Shown here: in pieces, positions 17,401-25,869 of the stretch
How the letters are laid out: every line of letters starts with the position of its first letter
Numbering within the stretch: position 1 is the stretch's first letter
NCBI RefSeq assembly: GCF_900108515.1
Contig: NZ_FNWW01000011.1
Location: 36,843-100,842 of the forward strand
Source: Halobacillus karajensis
GTDB lineage: Bacteria; Bacillota; Bacilli; Bacillales; Halobacillaceae
Length of the DNA: 64,000 nt
Direction: 5' to 3'
Position numbers and translations under genes: made by a program
Notes under the pieces: generated by a model
Databases searched by the model: none
What the model was told of the DNA's origin: nothing
Seen by the model: only the letters and a program-made list of their open reading frames with translations

Positions 17401-17952
17401 TTACTTATCTGGTTCGAGTTCTTGACTCATTTGCATGTATTGATCGAAAACAACAGTCATCTCTTTTAGGCGGTTGCGTACGTCTTCATCGGTTAGTTCA
17501 CCTTGTGTAGAAAAGTGATTCGTGTGCGTGTAGACATAATTAGGGGTCACCATGCAACGGAAGTAGTTTAAGATCGGTTTCAATTGGTTTTCTACAACAA
17601 GGTGGTGTTGTAATGTTCCTCCATTGGCGACGATGGAGACTGGTTTATAACGCATAGCTAGTGGAGATACAGCGTCAAAGACATTTTTTAATGTGCCTGG
17701 GATTGATCCTTGGAAAACGGGGGTGGCGATGACATATGCATTCGCTTCTTCGATTTCCTTGATCAATTCCTTCATATCGTCATTGTATTTTTCAGCTGGC
17801 CGGCCATCGACGAATTGAAGCTCATAATTTTCGAGGTCGACGATTTTCGTTTCATGTTTCGTTGGCAGCTGCTGTATATATTTTTGGATTTCATCAAGGA
17901 GCGTCCGGGTCTTTTTCCCGACGATCGTTCCGTTCAATAATAGGATCTTCAT
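17401..17952 (-). CDS. NADPH-dependent FMN reductase family protein
   Basis: This 183-residue flavodoxin-fold protein resembles the NADPH-dependent FMN reductases (SsuE/YwqN/azoreductase group). The N-terminal LLNGTIVGKKTRTLL forms the phosphate loop, ATPVFQGSIPGTLKNVFD is the flavin-binding segment typical of the family, and SIVANGGTLQHH follows. It transfers hydride from NAD(P)H to FMN, or reduces quinones or azo compounds; the substrate cannot be told. The ATG at 17952 is preceded by AAGGGGAG. It stands alone. Confidence 0.82.
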   Translation of the reverse strand: MKILLLNGTIVGKKTRTLLDEIQKYIQQLPTKHETKIVDLENYELQFVDGRPAEKYNDDMKELIKEIEEANAYVIATPVFQGSIPGTLKNVFDAVSPLAMRYKPVSIVANGGTLQHHLVVENQLKPILNYFRCMVTPNYVYTHTNHFSTQGELTDEDVRNRLKEMTVVFDQYMQMSQELEPDK

Positions 17953-18216
17953 GACAACTTTCTCCCCTTCATTTTTCTTTGAGCTAATGTATCGTATGCA
18001 GAATTTTATAAAATGGGCTATGTAGCTATTCCTAGTATGTGTGGATATGGTCTAGTTATCTTATAAAATATTTGGTCATGCTGTATACGCTCGAACTCCA
18101 GCTGTCTTTTCTAGCGGTGAAAAACCGGCTATTTGTCGCAGGCTGGGGATATATGTGAAATTCTTCTTTTCTTTTTATGGTAAAGTATACGCCTTATTTA
18201 AGCAATTGTGAGGATT

Positions 18217-18248
18217 CGGCTTGCTTGACGTTGAAAAAATAAGGGTAT
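18217..18248 (+). promoter_or_regulatory. Promoter region of the ykvA-like gene (SigA or SigB type)
   Basis: GGGTATAAT lies 30 bp before the start. A SigB reading is GCTTGA-N14-GGGTAT (weak -35, perfect -10); a SigA reading is TTGACG-N15-TATAAT. I cannot decide between them. The rest of 17953-18216 holds no gene; a nested hairpin (CCAGC/GCTGG enclosing AGC-GGT/ACC-GCT) sits at 18098-18146. Confidence 0.4.
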
Positions 18249-18271
18249 AATACCTGGAGGGAGGGGTGACG

Positions 18272-18553
18272 ATGATCCGTTTATGGAGACGTATCAAATT
18301 TCTTTTCAATGTTCGAAAATCTGTACCTTTTCTCGTGCAGTTTTTCAAATCTAGGGAAGTAAGTAAAAGCAAGAAGTGGGTATCGGTTCTCCTATTGCTT
18401 GCTTATCTCTTATTCCCGTGGGACGTCATCCCTGATTTTCTTGTCTTTTTAGGACTTGTGGATGATTTAGCTGTTTTCACTTACATTATGCAATGGATGA
18501 TTAAGATGGCTCCAGAGGAATTAAAGCAGGAATATCGTGTCTATGATAAATAG
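18272..18553 (+). CDS. ykvA: YkvA family protein (DUF1232)
   Basis: This 93-residue protein belongs to the DUF1232/YkvA family. The characteristic segment is LAYLLFPWDVIPDFLVFLGLVDDLAVF, which holds the DxIPDxxxxxGxxDDL signature in an amphipathic or membrane-associated hairpin. The N terminus is strongly basic. Function is unknown. I start at the ATG at 18272 because GGAGGGAGGGG lies at good distance; the GTG 6 nt earlier is inside that site. It is followed by ohr after 71 bp. Confidence 0.85.
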   Translation: MIRLWRRIKFLFNVRKSVPFLVQFFKSREVSKSKKWVSVLLLLAYLLFPWDVIPDFLVFLGLVDDLAVFTYIMQWMIKMAPEELKQEYRVYDK

Positions 18554-18557
18554 AAAT

Positions 18558-18583
18558 GTTTGAAAAACGGCAAGATGTGGTAT
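18558..18583 (+). promoter_or_regulatory. Candidate SigB promoter of ohr
   Basis: GTTTGA-N14-TGGTAT differs from the SigB consensus GTTTAA/GGGTAT by one base in each box. The predicted start of transcription is about 35 nt before the TTG start codon. B. subtilis ohrB is known to be SigB-dependent. Confidence 0.5.
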
Positions 18584-18624
18584 ATAAATGTTGTGAGCTT
18601 AAATTAAGTCAAGGAGTGATGGTA

Positions 18625-19041
18625 TTGAGTAATGTAATGTTTACATCACAAGCAACTGCACAAGGTGGACGTAATGGTCACGTTAAATCCGAGGATGGCC
18701 TTATTGACCTGAACCTTGCCATGCCTGGTGAAAGTAAAGAAGAAGGGTCCAATCCTGAACAGTTATTTGCTGCTGCTTATTCGGCCTGCTATGATGGGGC
18801 GTTGAATTTGGTTGCAAGCAAACAGAAGAAAGACATTGAATCTAAAATTACTGCTGATGTCAGCTTATTGAAAGATGAATCCGATAACGGTTTTAAAATC
18901 GGTGTCGTTCTAAACGTTGATGTGAAAGGTGTTTCTCAGGAAGAAGCAGAAAAGCTTGCAGAAGAAGCACACAAAGTATGCCCATATTCTAAAGCGACAC
19001 GCGGCAATATTGATGTCCAATTAAAAGCCAACGCTGTATAA
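18625..19041 (+). CDS. ohr: Organic hydroperoxide resistance protein Ohr
   Basis: This 138-residue OsmC/Ohr-fold thiol peroxidase reduces organic hydroperoxides. The peroxidatic Cys is in YSACYDGALN and the resolving Cys in KVCPYSKATRG, the two signature sites; the N-terminal ATAQGGRNGHV and NPEQLFAAAYS segments also fit. I place the start at TTG 18625, 8-9 nt after AAGGAG; the nearer ATG is too close to that site and the family begins at about this residue. The upstream SigB-like promoter suggests the OhrB type rather than the OhrR-controlled OhrA type. A terminator follows. Confidence 0.9.
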   Translation: MSNVMFTSQATAQGGRNGHVKSEDGLIDLNLAMPGESKEEGSNPEQLFAAAYSACYDGALNLVASKQKKDIESKITADVSLLKDESDNGFKIGVVLNVDVKGVSQEEAEKLAEEAHKVCPYSKATRGNIDVQLKANAV

Positions 19042-19051
19042 AAGGGAAACC

Positions 19052-19086
19052 AATCCCCGGTGGGAGATCCACCGGGGATTTTTTTG
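19052..19086 (+). terminator. Terminator after ohr
   Basis: Stem ATCCCCGGTGG/CCACCGGGGAT followed by seven T residues. Confidence 0.9.
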
Positions 19087-19212
19087 GTGATCTAGCAAAT
19101 GATAATAGATGTCCTCTCTGTGAACTTAAAATGCGAGTATAAGCTGCTGACTACTGCGTTTTATTACCTGTGTGGCAGGCAAATATGATATTTTATAGTT
19201 AAAGGGGTGAAG

Positions 19213-19500
19213 ATGATGAAGATCACCGATCAAGCACGAGACTTGTTGAATCAAATCCTCGAATATGAAGAAGCGGGATGTCTGCGTTTGTTTTTTGCCG
19301 GGTACGGTTGTGGGGAGCCGGATATTGGCATGGCAATCGAAGAACCGGCTGGTGATGATGAACTTCGTCATATCAATTCAATTCCTGTAGCCATTGATAA
19401 AAGAATTGTACATTTGGCTGAACAGCTAACAATAGAAGGCAAGCAAACAATGGAAGGACCTAAGTTTCAGATGCTGGGGCTTCCAGAAAAAGATTGTTAA
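19213..19500 (+). CDS. HesB/IscA-like protein
   Basis: This 95-residue protein fits the HesB/IscA-like (Fe-S_biosyn) fold: an N-terminal ITDQARDLLNQIL helix, LRLFFAGYGCGEPDIGMA with a Cys at the position used for cluster binding, and a C-terminal Cys (EKDC). The classic three-Cys IscA pattern is incomplete, so it belongs with the HesB-like branch whose role is unsettled. The start is ATG 19213, 5 nt after AAAGGGG. A terminator follows closely. Confidence 0.75.
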   Translation: MMKITDQARDLLNQILEYEEAGCLRLFFAGYGCGEPDIGMAIEEPAGDDELRHINSIPVAIDKRIVHLAEQLTIEGKQTMEGPKFQMLGLPEKDC

Positions 19501-19510
19501 TGCAATAGAC

Positions 19511-19540
19511 AAACCCACACTTCTGTGGGTTTATTTTTTA
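19511..19540 (+). terminator. Terminator after the HesB-like gene
   Basis: Stem AAACCCACA/TGTGGGTTT with a T-rich tail. Confidence 0.85.
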
Positions 19541-19629
19541 CTATAAGGTTTGCGCTGTTTAGTAAATATGGCAGGAATAACTTTCTTATACTCCTAACAG
19601 CATCAAAGAAAAGAGAGGTATTTGACATC

Positions 19630-20241
19630 ATGATGGCATCAGGACACCAGGTTGTCGGCTTCACGTTCGGCGTAGGAGCGATGACGTTATTACCTACGTT
19701 TGAGTGGATTCCAGAGCAGCCTCTTCAAACCGTTTTATTTTTTGTGTTTGTCCTTTTCGGCTCTCTGCTGCCGGATATAGACACACCTACTTCTACATTA
19801 GGGCATAAGTTCTGGCGGGGATTGATGACCGTTTTTACGATCGCGTTTCTCTGTTACTTATTTGTGCCTGACTATTTAGATACATACAGAGAACAATTAA
19901 AGGTATTTGTTATGCTCCTTTTACCAATTCTTATTATGATTCGCGGCCATAGAAAGATGACTCATTCGGTTTTATTTATCTGTTTACTAATTGGATACGG
20001 AATCATTCTTGAACAGGCTTTTGCTATTCCTCGTATGTACATCGGAGGCTTGATCATCGGTGTGGTTTCCCATTTGTTTGGCGATTATATCACAAGAAAA
20101 GGCATCCCTTTGGCGTATCCTTTTTCAAAAAAACATTTGCAATTTATCATTACTTTTCGAACAGGATCGAATAGTGAACGTCTGCTTGTCTATAGTCTTC
20201 TTTTATGGAATGTCTGGTTCCTCACATCGAGCATTTTTTGA
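19630..20241 (+). CDS. YdjM-type membrane-bound metal-dependent hydrolase (DUF457)
   Basis: This 203-residue membrane protein has about five hydrophobic helices and conserved polar sites facing them: GHQ near residue 5, SLLPDIDTPTSTLGHKFWR, GHRKMTHS, and VSHLFGDYITRKGIPLAYPF. This His/Asp pattern marks the YdjM/LexA-binding-type putative metal-dependent hydrolases. The reaction is unproven. The start ATG 19630 lies 9 nt after AGAGAGGT; a longer upstream frame overlaps the preceding terminator and is rejected. Confidence 0.8.
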   Translation: MMASGHQVVGFTFGVGAMTLLPTFEWIPEQPLQTVLFFVFVLFGSLLPDIDTPTSTLGHKFWRGLMTVFTIAFLCYLFVPDYLDTYREQLKVFVMLLLPILIMIRGHRKMTHSVLFICLLIGYGIILEQAFAIPRMYIGGLIIGVVSHLFGDYITRKGIPLAYPFSKKHLQFIITFRTGSNSERLLVYSLLLWNVWFLTSSIF

Positions 20242-20268
20242 CACTACATTTATGTGGTGTCTTTTTTG
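20239..20268 (+). terminator. Terminator after the ydjM-like gene
   Basis: Perfect stem GACACTACA/TGTGGTGTC with loop TTTA followed by six T residues. Confidence 0.9.
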
Positions 20269-20424
20269 TTTAGGACAAAAGTGAATGATTAAATCGAAAA
20301 AATATGAGTGGGATAGCTTGATCAGGGAGAGTGCTTCCTTTTAGTTTCTGTTCAATTTTTGTATAGACATATTTTCGAAAATTCAATAAACTATTATATA
20401 AGAAGAAAGTGAGGGAATGGCCAT

Positions 20425-21456
20425 ATGACAGATCATTACTTAATTGAGCCAAGTCCGTTATGTCAACTGCAGATGCGCCGCACTTCCTCGTTGTATCATG
20501 TGTATCTAGACAACTTGAGAAAACATTTCCCGAAAGAAGCTGTTCTTTACACGAGGGATTATATCGTCTCCGAATTCCCCAGAGATCTTGATGAACAGAT
20601 TGTCTCATTGGAATTCTTATACATGAATGACCTTCATGAAGATTTGTCAGCTGCTGCTTCATCGCCATACATAAATGACAGCGCAGGTTACCTTTACCGT
20701 TTGATTTTGAATCAATCCAAGCAGGAAAAGAAGGAAAACCATCTAGGTGAACTAAAATCTCTCCATTACAAACATCCAACTTTACATTGTCTCCACCTAT
20801 TCACCCTCGTATATTCCTATCAGGACAGGAATATATATACCGCCTTGGATAAATATTTGGAAGAATGTGACCAGGCACTACAAAAAGTAGACGAACCCTT
20901 GATGTATTATTATTTGAATCAACGGTATCAGGAACTGCTCTTTTATCATTATTGGAAGACAAATAATTCCATCCTAGCCAGTCGTTATGCTTACAAGATG
21001 ATTAATACAGAAGTTTCGCCAAGAAGGAAGAGTCGTATGCATCATGATTTAGCCCTGTGTCAGCTCTATAACGGTTATGAGTCATCCATGGAATCGTTAA
21101 TACAATCTATGGATATTGCGAAAAAACATGGCCTTCGTCGCTTTTTACGATCGATTAAAGATCACACACTTCCTTTTATATCCGCTTTTCATCTGCAAAC
21201 AGAAGGAATATCCACATCTGATCCTGTCGAACAAGCTCATCTTGCTTTAGCTCGTGGAGATTACCAAAGGACACGCCAAGTGTTGCTGTCTTTGCCTTCT
21301 TTATCCCCTTTTCAAGAATGCTACCTCGGGCTGGCTACAGGGAACCATGACATGTTAGAACGTTCTTATCAGCGGTTTATTCATGAACGGGGGGATTATT
21401 TCTTTGCCCGGGTACCTATAAAATATTTGGAAAGATTGAAGAGTGAACACTTGTAA
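20425..21456 (+). CDS. AimR-like TPR protein (RRNPP-type), lacking a visible HTH
   Basis: This 343-residue all-helical protein reads as a run of TPR-like helical repeats. By eye it aligns with phage AimR arbitrium receptors: SLEFLYMNDLHEDL, a middle TEVSPRRKSRMHHDLALCQLYN segment, and a C terminus with YLGLATGNHDMLERSYQRF followed by DYFFARVPIKYLERL, the same spacing as the end of phi3T AimR. It is about 25 residues shorter at the N terminus, where AimR has its HTH, so DNA binding is doubtful. No prophage genes or secreted pro-peptide gene lie next to it. Function unknown; perhaps a peptide-responsive protein regulator. Confidence 0.6.
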   Translation: MTDHYLIEPSPLCQLQMRRTSSLYHVYLDNLRKHFPKEAVLYTRDYIVSEFPRDLDEQIVSLEFLYMNDLHEDLSAAASSPYINDSAGYLYRLILNQSKQEKKENHLGELKSLHYKHPTLHCLHLFTLVYSYQDRNIYTALDKYLEECDQALQKVDEPLMYYYLNQRYQELLFYHYWKTNNSILASRYAYKMINTEVSPRRKSRMHHDLALCQLYNGYESSMESLIQSMDIAKKHGLRRFLRSIKDHTLPFISAFHLQTEGISTSDPVEQAHLALARGDYQRTRQVLLSLPSLSPFQECYLGLATGNHDMLERSYQRFIHERGDYFFARVPIKYLERLKSEHL

Positions 21457-21485
21457 TTCTTGTTTAAAAAGTCTTGGAACTTTAC

Positions 21486-21524
21486 AAAGAAGGTCTCCTT
21501 CTATTTTCGGAAGGAGACCTTCTT
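21486..21524 (+). terminator. Strong terminator after the AimR-like gene
   Basis: A 15-bp stem, AAAGAAGGTCTCCTT with its complement, a 10-base loop and a T-rich end. Confidence 0.9.
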
Positions 21525-21590
21525 TGATTAGGCCATGAAAAAGTTTCAGCTTGCTGGGAGTGTGTAAGGGCGCATGCCACTTCTCTTTCG

Positions 21591-23100
21591 TTACTCTTTC
21601 TTTCTCCTGTGCCGTTCAGGGAGGGGCTCTTGTCTTATCATTTTAGTAAAAGCATAGACAAAGAGGATGATAATCACTGTGAACGGGAGTGCAGAAACAA
21701 GGGAAGCTGTCTGCAATGCGTCTAGGGCCACCTGCTAACAATAGGACACCAGAGATTGCGGCCATCAATACTCCCCATATAATCTTAATGGGAAGAGCAG
21801 GTGTCAAACTTCCGTTTGTCGTCATACTCGCTAAAATATAAGTGGCTGAGTCGGCAGATGTAATTAAAAATGTGGCGATCAGCAGAATCGATAAAAAAGA
21901 TAAAACGCCTGTAAGTGGTAAATAATCAAAGGTTTTAAAAAGAGCGACCGTCACATCATTGTTTACGGCTTCAGCAATTTGAGTACCATGATTTAAGTCA
22001 CTGTTCAATGCGGTTCCGCCAAAAACAGCAATCCATAAACAGGCAATTAACGGAGGGACAACGAGCACTCCGAAGATAAATTCCCTGATAGTTCTTCCCC
22101 GGGATACACGAGCAACAAATGCTCCTACAAACGGGGACCATGCGATTACCCAGGCCCAATAGAAAATCGTCCAGTCTCGCAGCCACGTTCCTCCTTCATA
22201 TGGGGTAAGTCTCAGGCTGTAACCGACAAAATTCGAGATATAGTCGCCTAGTCCTAAAGTAAAACTATTTAATATGAAAACCGTCGGACCAGCGAAAAAG
22301 ACGAACAAGAGTAAGATAAGGCAGACAGCTAAGTTTAAATTACTCAGCCATTTGATTCCTTTTTCCAGCCCACTACTGGAAGAGGTTAAGTATAACATGA
22401 GAAGAACAGCGGTGATGACAAGCTGGAATGTTATTGAATTCGGTACACCGAATACAACATTCAAACCTCCATTCATTTGGAGAATTCCTAACCCTAAAGA
22501 GGTTGCAATCCCCATAACCGTAGCGATCACGGCTAATGAATCAATCGTATATTTCACAGGCTTGGATTTCCCTAAAACAGGCTCAAGCGCAGTGGATACG
22601 AGACCATCTTTATTTTTTCGGAATTGCAAAAAGCCTATCAAAAGACCAACAATAGCGAATACAGACCATTGGTTGATGCCCCAGTGAAAAAAGGAATAGG
22701 CCATAGCGACCCTGGCTGCCTCTTCTGTTTGCGCTTCTAAGTCTGAGAAAGGTGTTTCAAAAAAATGACTCATGGGTTCAGCGACCCCCCAGAACACGAG
22801 TCCTGCACCAAAACCAGCAGAAAATAACATTCCAATCCATGTAAAGAAAGGAAATTCGGGTTTTGAATCTGGTGGTCCAATCTTAATCTTTCCATATTTA
22901 CTCAAACCAAGAGAGATAAGAAAGATGACGAATCCAAAAATGGATATAAGATAAAACCATCCAAAGTTTATGGTGGTAAATTCGAATACGGCACCAGCGA
23001 TTGTGCCGAAGCCCTCAGGATTAACCGCCCCTATAATGACAAGAATCGTAATAGTGGATGCGGAAATGAGGAAAACAGGGTTTCTGAGTTGATCTTTCAT
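21591..23100 (-). pseudogene. BCCT family osmolyte transporter, frameshifted near the C terminus
   Basis: This is a betaine/carnitine/choline transporter of about 12 helices that would import a compatible solute such as glycine betaine by sodium symport. The aromatic box lies in WTIFYWAWVIAWSPFVG, and RGRTIREF follows. The first frame runs to 21643 but turns into an unrelated tail after LLLAGG. Removing one G from the GGG run at 21725-21727 restores LDALQTASLVSALPFTVII and a normal charged tail ending at 21591, giving 502 residues. Either a real frameshift or a sequencing error. The ATG has AAAGGAG upstream. Confidence 0.85.
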
Positions 23101-23188
23101 CGTGGACTCCTTTCAGAACCATTAATTATGATGAACATGAATCTGATGATCGATTTATTTATTCCCTGCATTTTTCTATGAAAAACAT

Positions 23189-23740
23189 TTAGCTTTCGAA
23201 TTCTGTTCGCAATAATCCCATTAAAATGGTGTCATAATAAGACCCGGAAACATATTCGTTTTTTCTAAGCCGTCCCTCGATTTGGAATCCTGTCTTCTCG
23301 TAGAGGCGGATGGCCTGGGTGTTGCCACTCCATGTATCCAGTTGAACACGTTCCAAGTTAAGGGTATAGAAAAGGTGTTTCAGCAATGTTTGAATGATAT
23401 CTTTTCCATATCCTTGTCCCCAATATTCTCTTTCCCCTATACTCAATCCAATCTCAGCAGATCTTGTGATCGGATTGAGATTACTATAGCTGCATTTCCC
23501 AATAGGGACGCCTGTACTAACGGTATACACCATGAAAACACGTCCGGTCTCCCATAAAGGTTGAGCGGTCAGATTCTTTTCATAGAAGGCCTCAATATCT
23601 TCTTTCGGGTTATTATTTTGGTAGGCTGAGGAAGTACCATGACCAAGGTCCGCCAATTCCTCATCATTGGCCCATTTGAACAATAAATGTAAGTCATCCC
23701 TTGAAACAGGGCGTAACTCGATAAGATTTCCTATTAACAT
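23189..23740 (-). CDS. GNAT N-acetyltransferase (RimJ/RimL/SpeG type)
   Basis: This 183-residue acetyltransferase begins IGNLIELRPVSRDDLHLLFKW, the usual RimL-like N terminus. The acetyl-CoA loop is SIGEREYWGQGYGKDI, and NLERVQLDTWSGNTQAIRLYEKTGFQ is the diagnostic C-terminal half. It acetylates a protein N terminus, polyamine or small amine; the substrate is undetermined. I prefer the second ATG (23740), 7-8 nt after GGAGG, over the ATG 6 nt earlier. It is convergent or divergent with its neighbours, so monocistronic. Confidence 0.85.
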   Translation of the reverse strand: MLIGNLIELRPVSRDDLHLLFKWANDEELADLGHGTSSAYQNNNPKEDIEAFYEKNLTAQPLWETGRVFMVYTVSTGVPIGKCSYSNLNPITRSAEIGLSIGEREYWGQGYGKDIIQTLLKHLFYTLNLERVQLDTWSGNTQAIRLYEKTGFQIEGRLRKNEYVSGSYYDTILMGLLRTEFES

Positions 23741-23869
23741 ATCCATTCCTCCATCCCATTGCTAAAACTATCGTATAGGAAACATTCGTCAAAAGAAAGG
23801 GAATTGTCGGACTACTAGGAGGTTAAGGGAATTTGAACTGGGTTAGGATGATAGAGAGGAGGGTTCCGT

Positions 23870-24439
23870 ATGTTCAGCGAATGTAGAGAAGTTCATCGGT
23901 GGTTGAATGAATTTGATAAAGAATGGATGTTTGCCGGAGGATGGGCTATTGATCTTCACATCGGAGAAGAAACAAGAAAACATGAGGATGTGGAAGTTGC
24001 TATTTTCCGCGAGGATCAACATGAACTCTTTCAAGCTTTAAAAACATGGGAAAAGTATGTAGTCAAACATCGAGAGTTAATGGAATGGAAGAGTGGAGAG
24101 ACTTTAAACCTTCCCGTGCATGAAATCCATGCCTTTTCCCAGGAAGGGCATGAGCTAGAAATCCTCCTTAATGAAAAAAAGAAGGGCTTGTGGGAGTTCA
24201 GAAGAGACCCTTCGATTACCTTTGATTTAGAGCGGATGCATCTCCAGTCCGAGCATGGGTACGCCTACTTAAACCCCGAAATCGTCCTGCTCTATAAATC
24301 AACCTATACACGTTCAAAAGACTATGAGGATTTTAATTATGTGTTTCCCTACTTAAATGAACATCAAAAAGAATGGTTGAAACAGGCACTCATGCACCAT
24401 CAACCTCAACACCCGTGGCTGGAAGCCCTTTTGTATTGA
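23870..24439 (+). CDS. Nucleotidyltransferase, aminoglycoside 2''-adenylyltransferase-like
   Basis: This 189-residue protein has the minimal nucleotidyltransferase signature FAGGWAIDLHIG followed by R-HEDVEVAIFREDQ, whose acidic residues would bind metal, as in the ANT(2'')/LinB-like group. A second short motif is HELEILLNE. The C-terminal part contains NPEIVLLYKST and SKDYEDF, also found in the family. Chromosomal members like this often have no proven resistance role, so the substrate is open. A GAGGAGG site precedes the ATG. Confidence 0.72.
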   Translation: MFSECREVHRWLNEFDKEWMFAGGWAIDLHIGEETRKHEDVEVAIFREDQHELFQALKTWEKYVVKHRELMEWKSGETLNLPVHEIHAFSQEGHELEILLNEKKKGLWEFRRDPSITFDLERMHLQSEHGYAYLNPEIVLLYKSTYTRSKDYEDFNYVFPYLNEHQKEWLKQALMHHQPQHPWLEALLY

Positions 24440-24607
24440 ATAGAGCGTTTTGAATATGATGGAAGCAAGATCCTCCTAAAAATGGGGGGATTAGGACTAG
24501 GTGTTTGGACATTTTGTGTTTTTTTTTAAGAAACTGTATCATAAAACCTTAGGGAAGTTTGATAGAATAAAAAGGAAAAGAGATAGAATTTAAAGGAGCA
24601 GACGAAT

Positions 24608-25423
24608 ATGTGGGAATGGAGAAATATATATCGTGGATTGCTGATGGGGGCGAGTGATGTTGTTCCAGGAGTCAGTGGGGGGACAATCGCCGTGGTTCTA
24701 GGAATTTACGATCGTCTTATCGAGGCTATTAATGGATTTTTCAGCAAGGAATGGAAGAGGCATTTAAAATTCTTATTGCCCCTTGGAATTGGAGTTGTCC
24801 TAGCTGTAGGATTGATGGCGAATCTGATTGAGTGGTTGTTTGAACATTATCCGGGGCCGACTCAGTTTTTCTTCCTTGGGCTTATTATTGGTGTATTACC
24901 TTATTTAGCACATAAAGCAGATATGAAGCATAAGTTCAAAGGGCAACACTATCTGTTACTGCTTATTGGAGCTGCACTCGTTGCATCTATGGCATTTTTC
25001 CAGGCATCAGAATCTGATCCCATGCAAAACCTTACCTTGACTGGATATGTTTTACTTTTCTTCTCAGGATGGATTGCCAGCAGTGCCATGATTCTTCCCG
25101 GCATTAGTGGGTCATTCATTTTGCTCATCATAGGTGTGTATACGACTGTAACTTCCGGGATTTCGGATTTTAGAATCGATATTATCGCCGTTGTTGGGGC
25201 AGGAATTGTGTGTGGAATCATCGTTATGAGTAAAATCGTCAAATTTTTCCTTGAAAACTATACCTCCGGAACCTTTGCGGTTATTATCGGACTTGTTATA
25301 GGTTCCGTATTCGTTATCTTTCCAGGTGTTCCTAAAAGCGACGTCCTAATGATTGTCAGTGTTGTTGCTTTCCTTGCAGGACTTTTAGCCGCATGGTTAT
25401 TAGGTAGGGTGGAGTATAAATAA
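24608..25423 (+). CDS. DUF368 family polyprenyl-phosphate transporter (PopT-like)
   Basis: This 271-residue protein has about eight hydrophobic helices and the DUF368 signature VVPGVSGGTIAVVLGIYDR, repeated in the second half as MILPGISGSFILLIIGVY, an internal inverted-repeat design. DUF368 proteins were recently reported to recycle undecaprenyl phosphate across the membrane, with conditional roles in alkaline or salty media. That fits a halophile. The start is ATG 24608, with AAAGGAG upstream. It is followed by a thioredoxin-like gene after 73 bp. Confidence 0.88.
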   Translation: MWEWRNIYRGLLMGASDVVPGVSGGTIAVVLGIYDRLIEAINGFFSKEWKRHLKFLLPLGIGVVLAVGLMANLIEWLFEHYPGPTQFFFLGLIIGVLPYLAHKADMKHKFKGQHYLLLLIGAALVASMAFFQASESDPMQNLTLTGYVLLFFSGWIASSAMILPGISGSFILLIIGVYTTVTSGISDFRIDIIAVVGAGIVCGIIVMSKIVKFFLENYTSGTFAVIIGLVIGSVFVIFPGVPKSDVLMIVSVVAFLAGLLAAWLLGRVEYK

Positions 25424-25496
25424 GCTTGTGGGAAAGACAAACCGCTCGTTTTTGGGTATGATAGGAAGTAGATATTCATAAAGGAGATTGAGTTTA

Positions 25497-25814
25497 ATGG
25501 AAACTATTCATACTACGGATACGTTCAACAAAACGATAGAAAGTGACCACCCGGTGATCGTGAAATTTGAGGCAGATTGGTGCCCGGATTGCCGCCGTAT
25601 GGATATGTTTATCGGGGACATTCTTGAGGAATATAATGGTTACAAATGGTATAATGTCAATCGTGATGAACTGCCCGAAATCGCAGAAAAATATGAAGTG
25701 ATGGGGATTCCAAGTATTTTAATTTTTAAAGATGGGAACAAGCAAGCCCACCTTCATAGCGCGAACGCAAAAACACCAGAAGAAGTGCAAGAGTTTTTAC
25801 AAGCAAGTCTTTAA
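25497..25814 (+). CDS. Thioredoxin-like protein
   Basis: This 105-residue thioredoxin-fold protein has the active site WCPDCRR (CxxC with Pro-Asp inside, unlike the WCGPC of TrxA) and the cis-proline at MGIPSILIF. It would exchange disulfides in the cytoplasm; no signal peptide is seen. I use ATG 25497, about 9 nt after AAAGGAGA; a TTG just after that site is too close. It is probably a YtpP/YdbP-type protein rather than the main thioredoxin. Confidence 0.87.
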   Translation: METIHTTDTFNKTIESDHPVIVKFEADWCPDCRRMDMFIGDILEEYNGYKWYNVNRDELPEIAEKYEVMGIPSILIFKDGNKQAHLHSANAKTPEEVQEFLQASL

Positions 25815-25818
25815 GAAT

Positions 25819-25852
25819 GACGTCCACATGGTTCCGCCATGTGGGCGTTTTC
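25819..25852 (+). terminator. Terminator after the thioredoxin-like gene
   Basis: Stem CGTCCACATGG/CCATGTGGGCG followed by TTTTC. Confidence 0.8.
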
Positions 25853-25869
25853 TGTAAGGAGGTATTCTT

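Noticed and set aside
21537..21569. Ten-codon ORF MKKFQLAGSV as an AimP-like pheromone for the AimR-like protein
   Set aside because: It lies after a very strong terminator, has no signal peptide and is far shorter than arbitrium pro-peptides.
23800..23860. SigB promoter before the nucleotidyltransferase (GGTTAA-N13-GGGTTA)
   Set aside because: The -10 box has only four of six matching bases, too weak to list.
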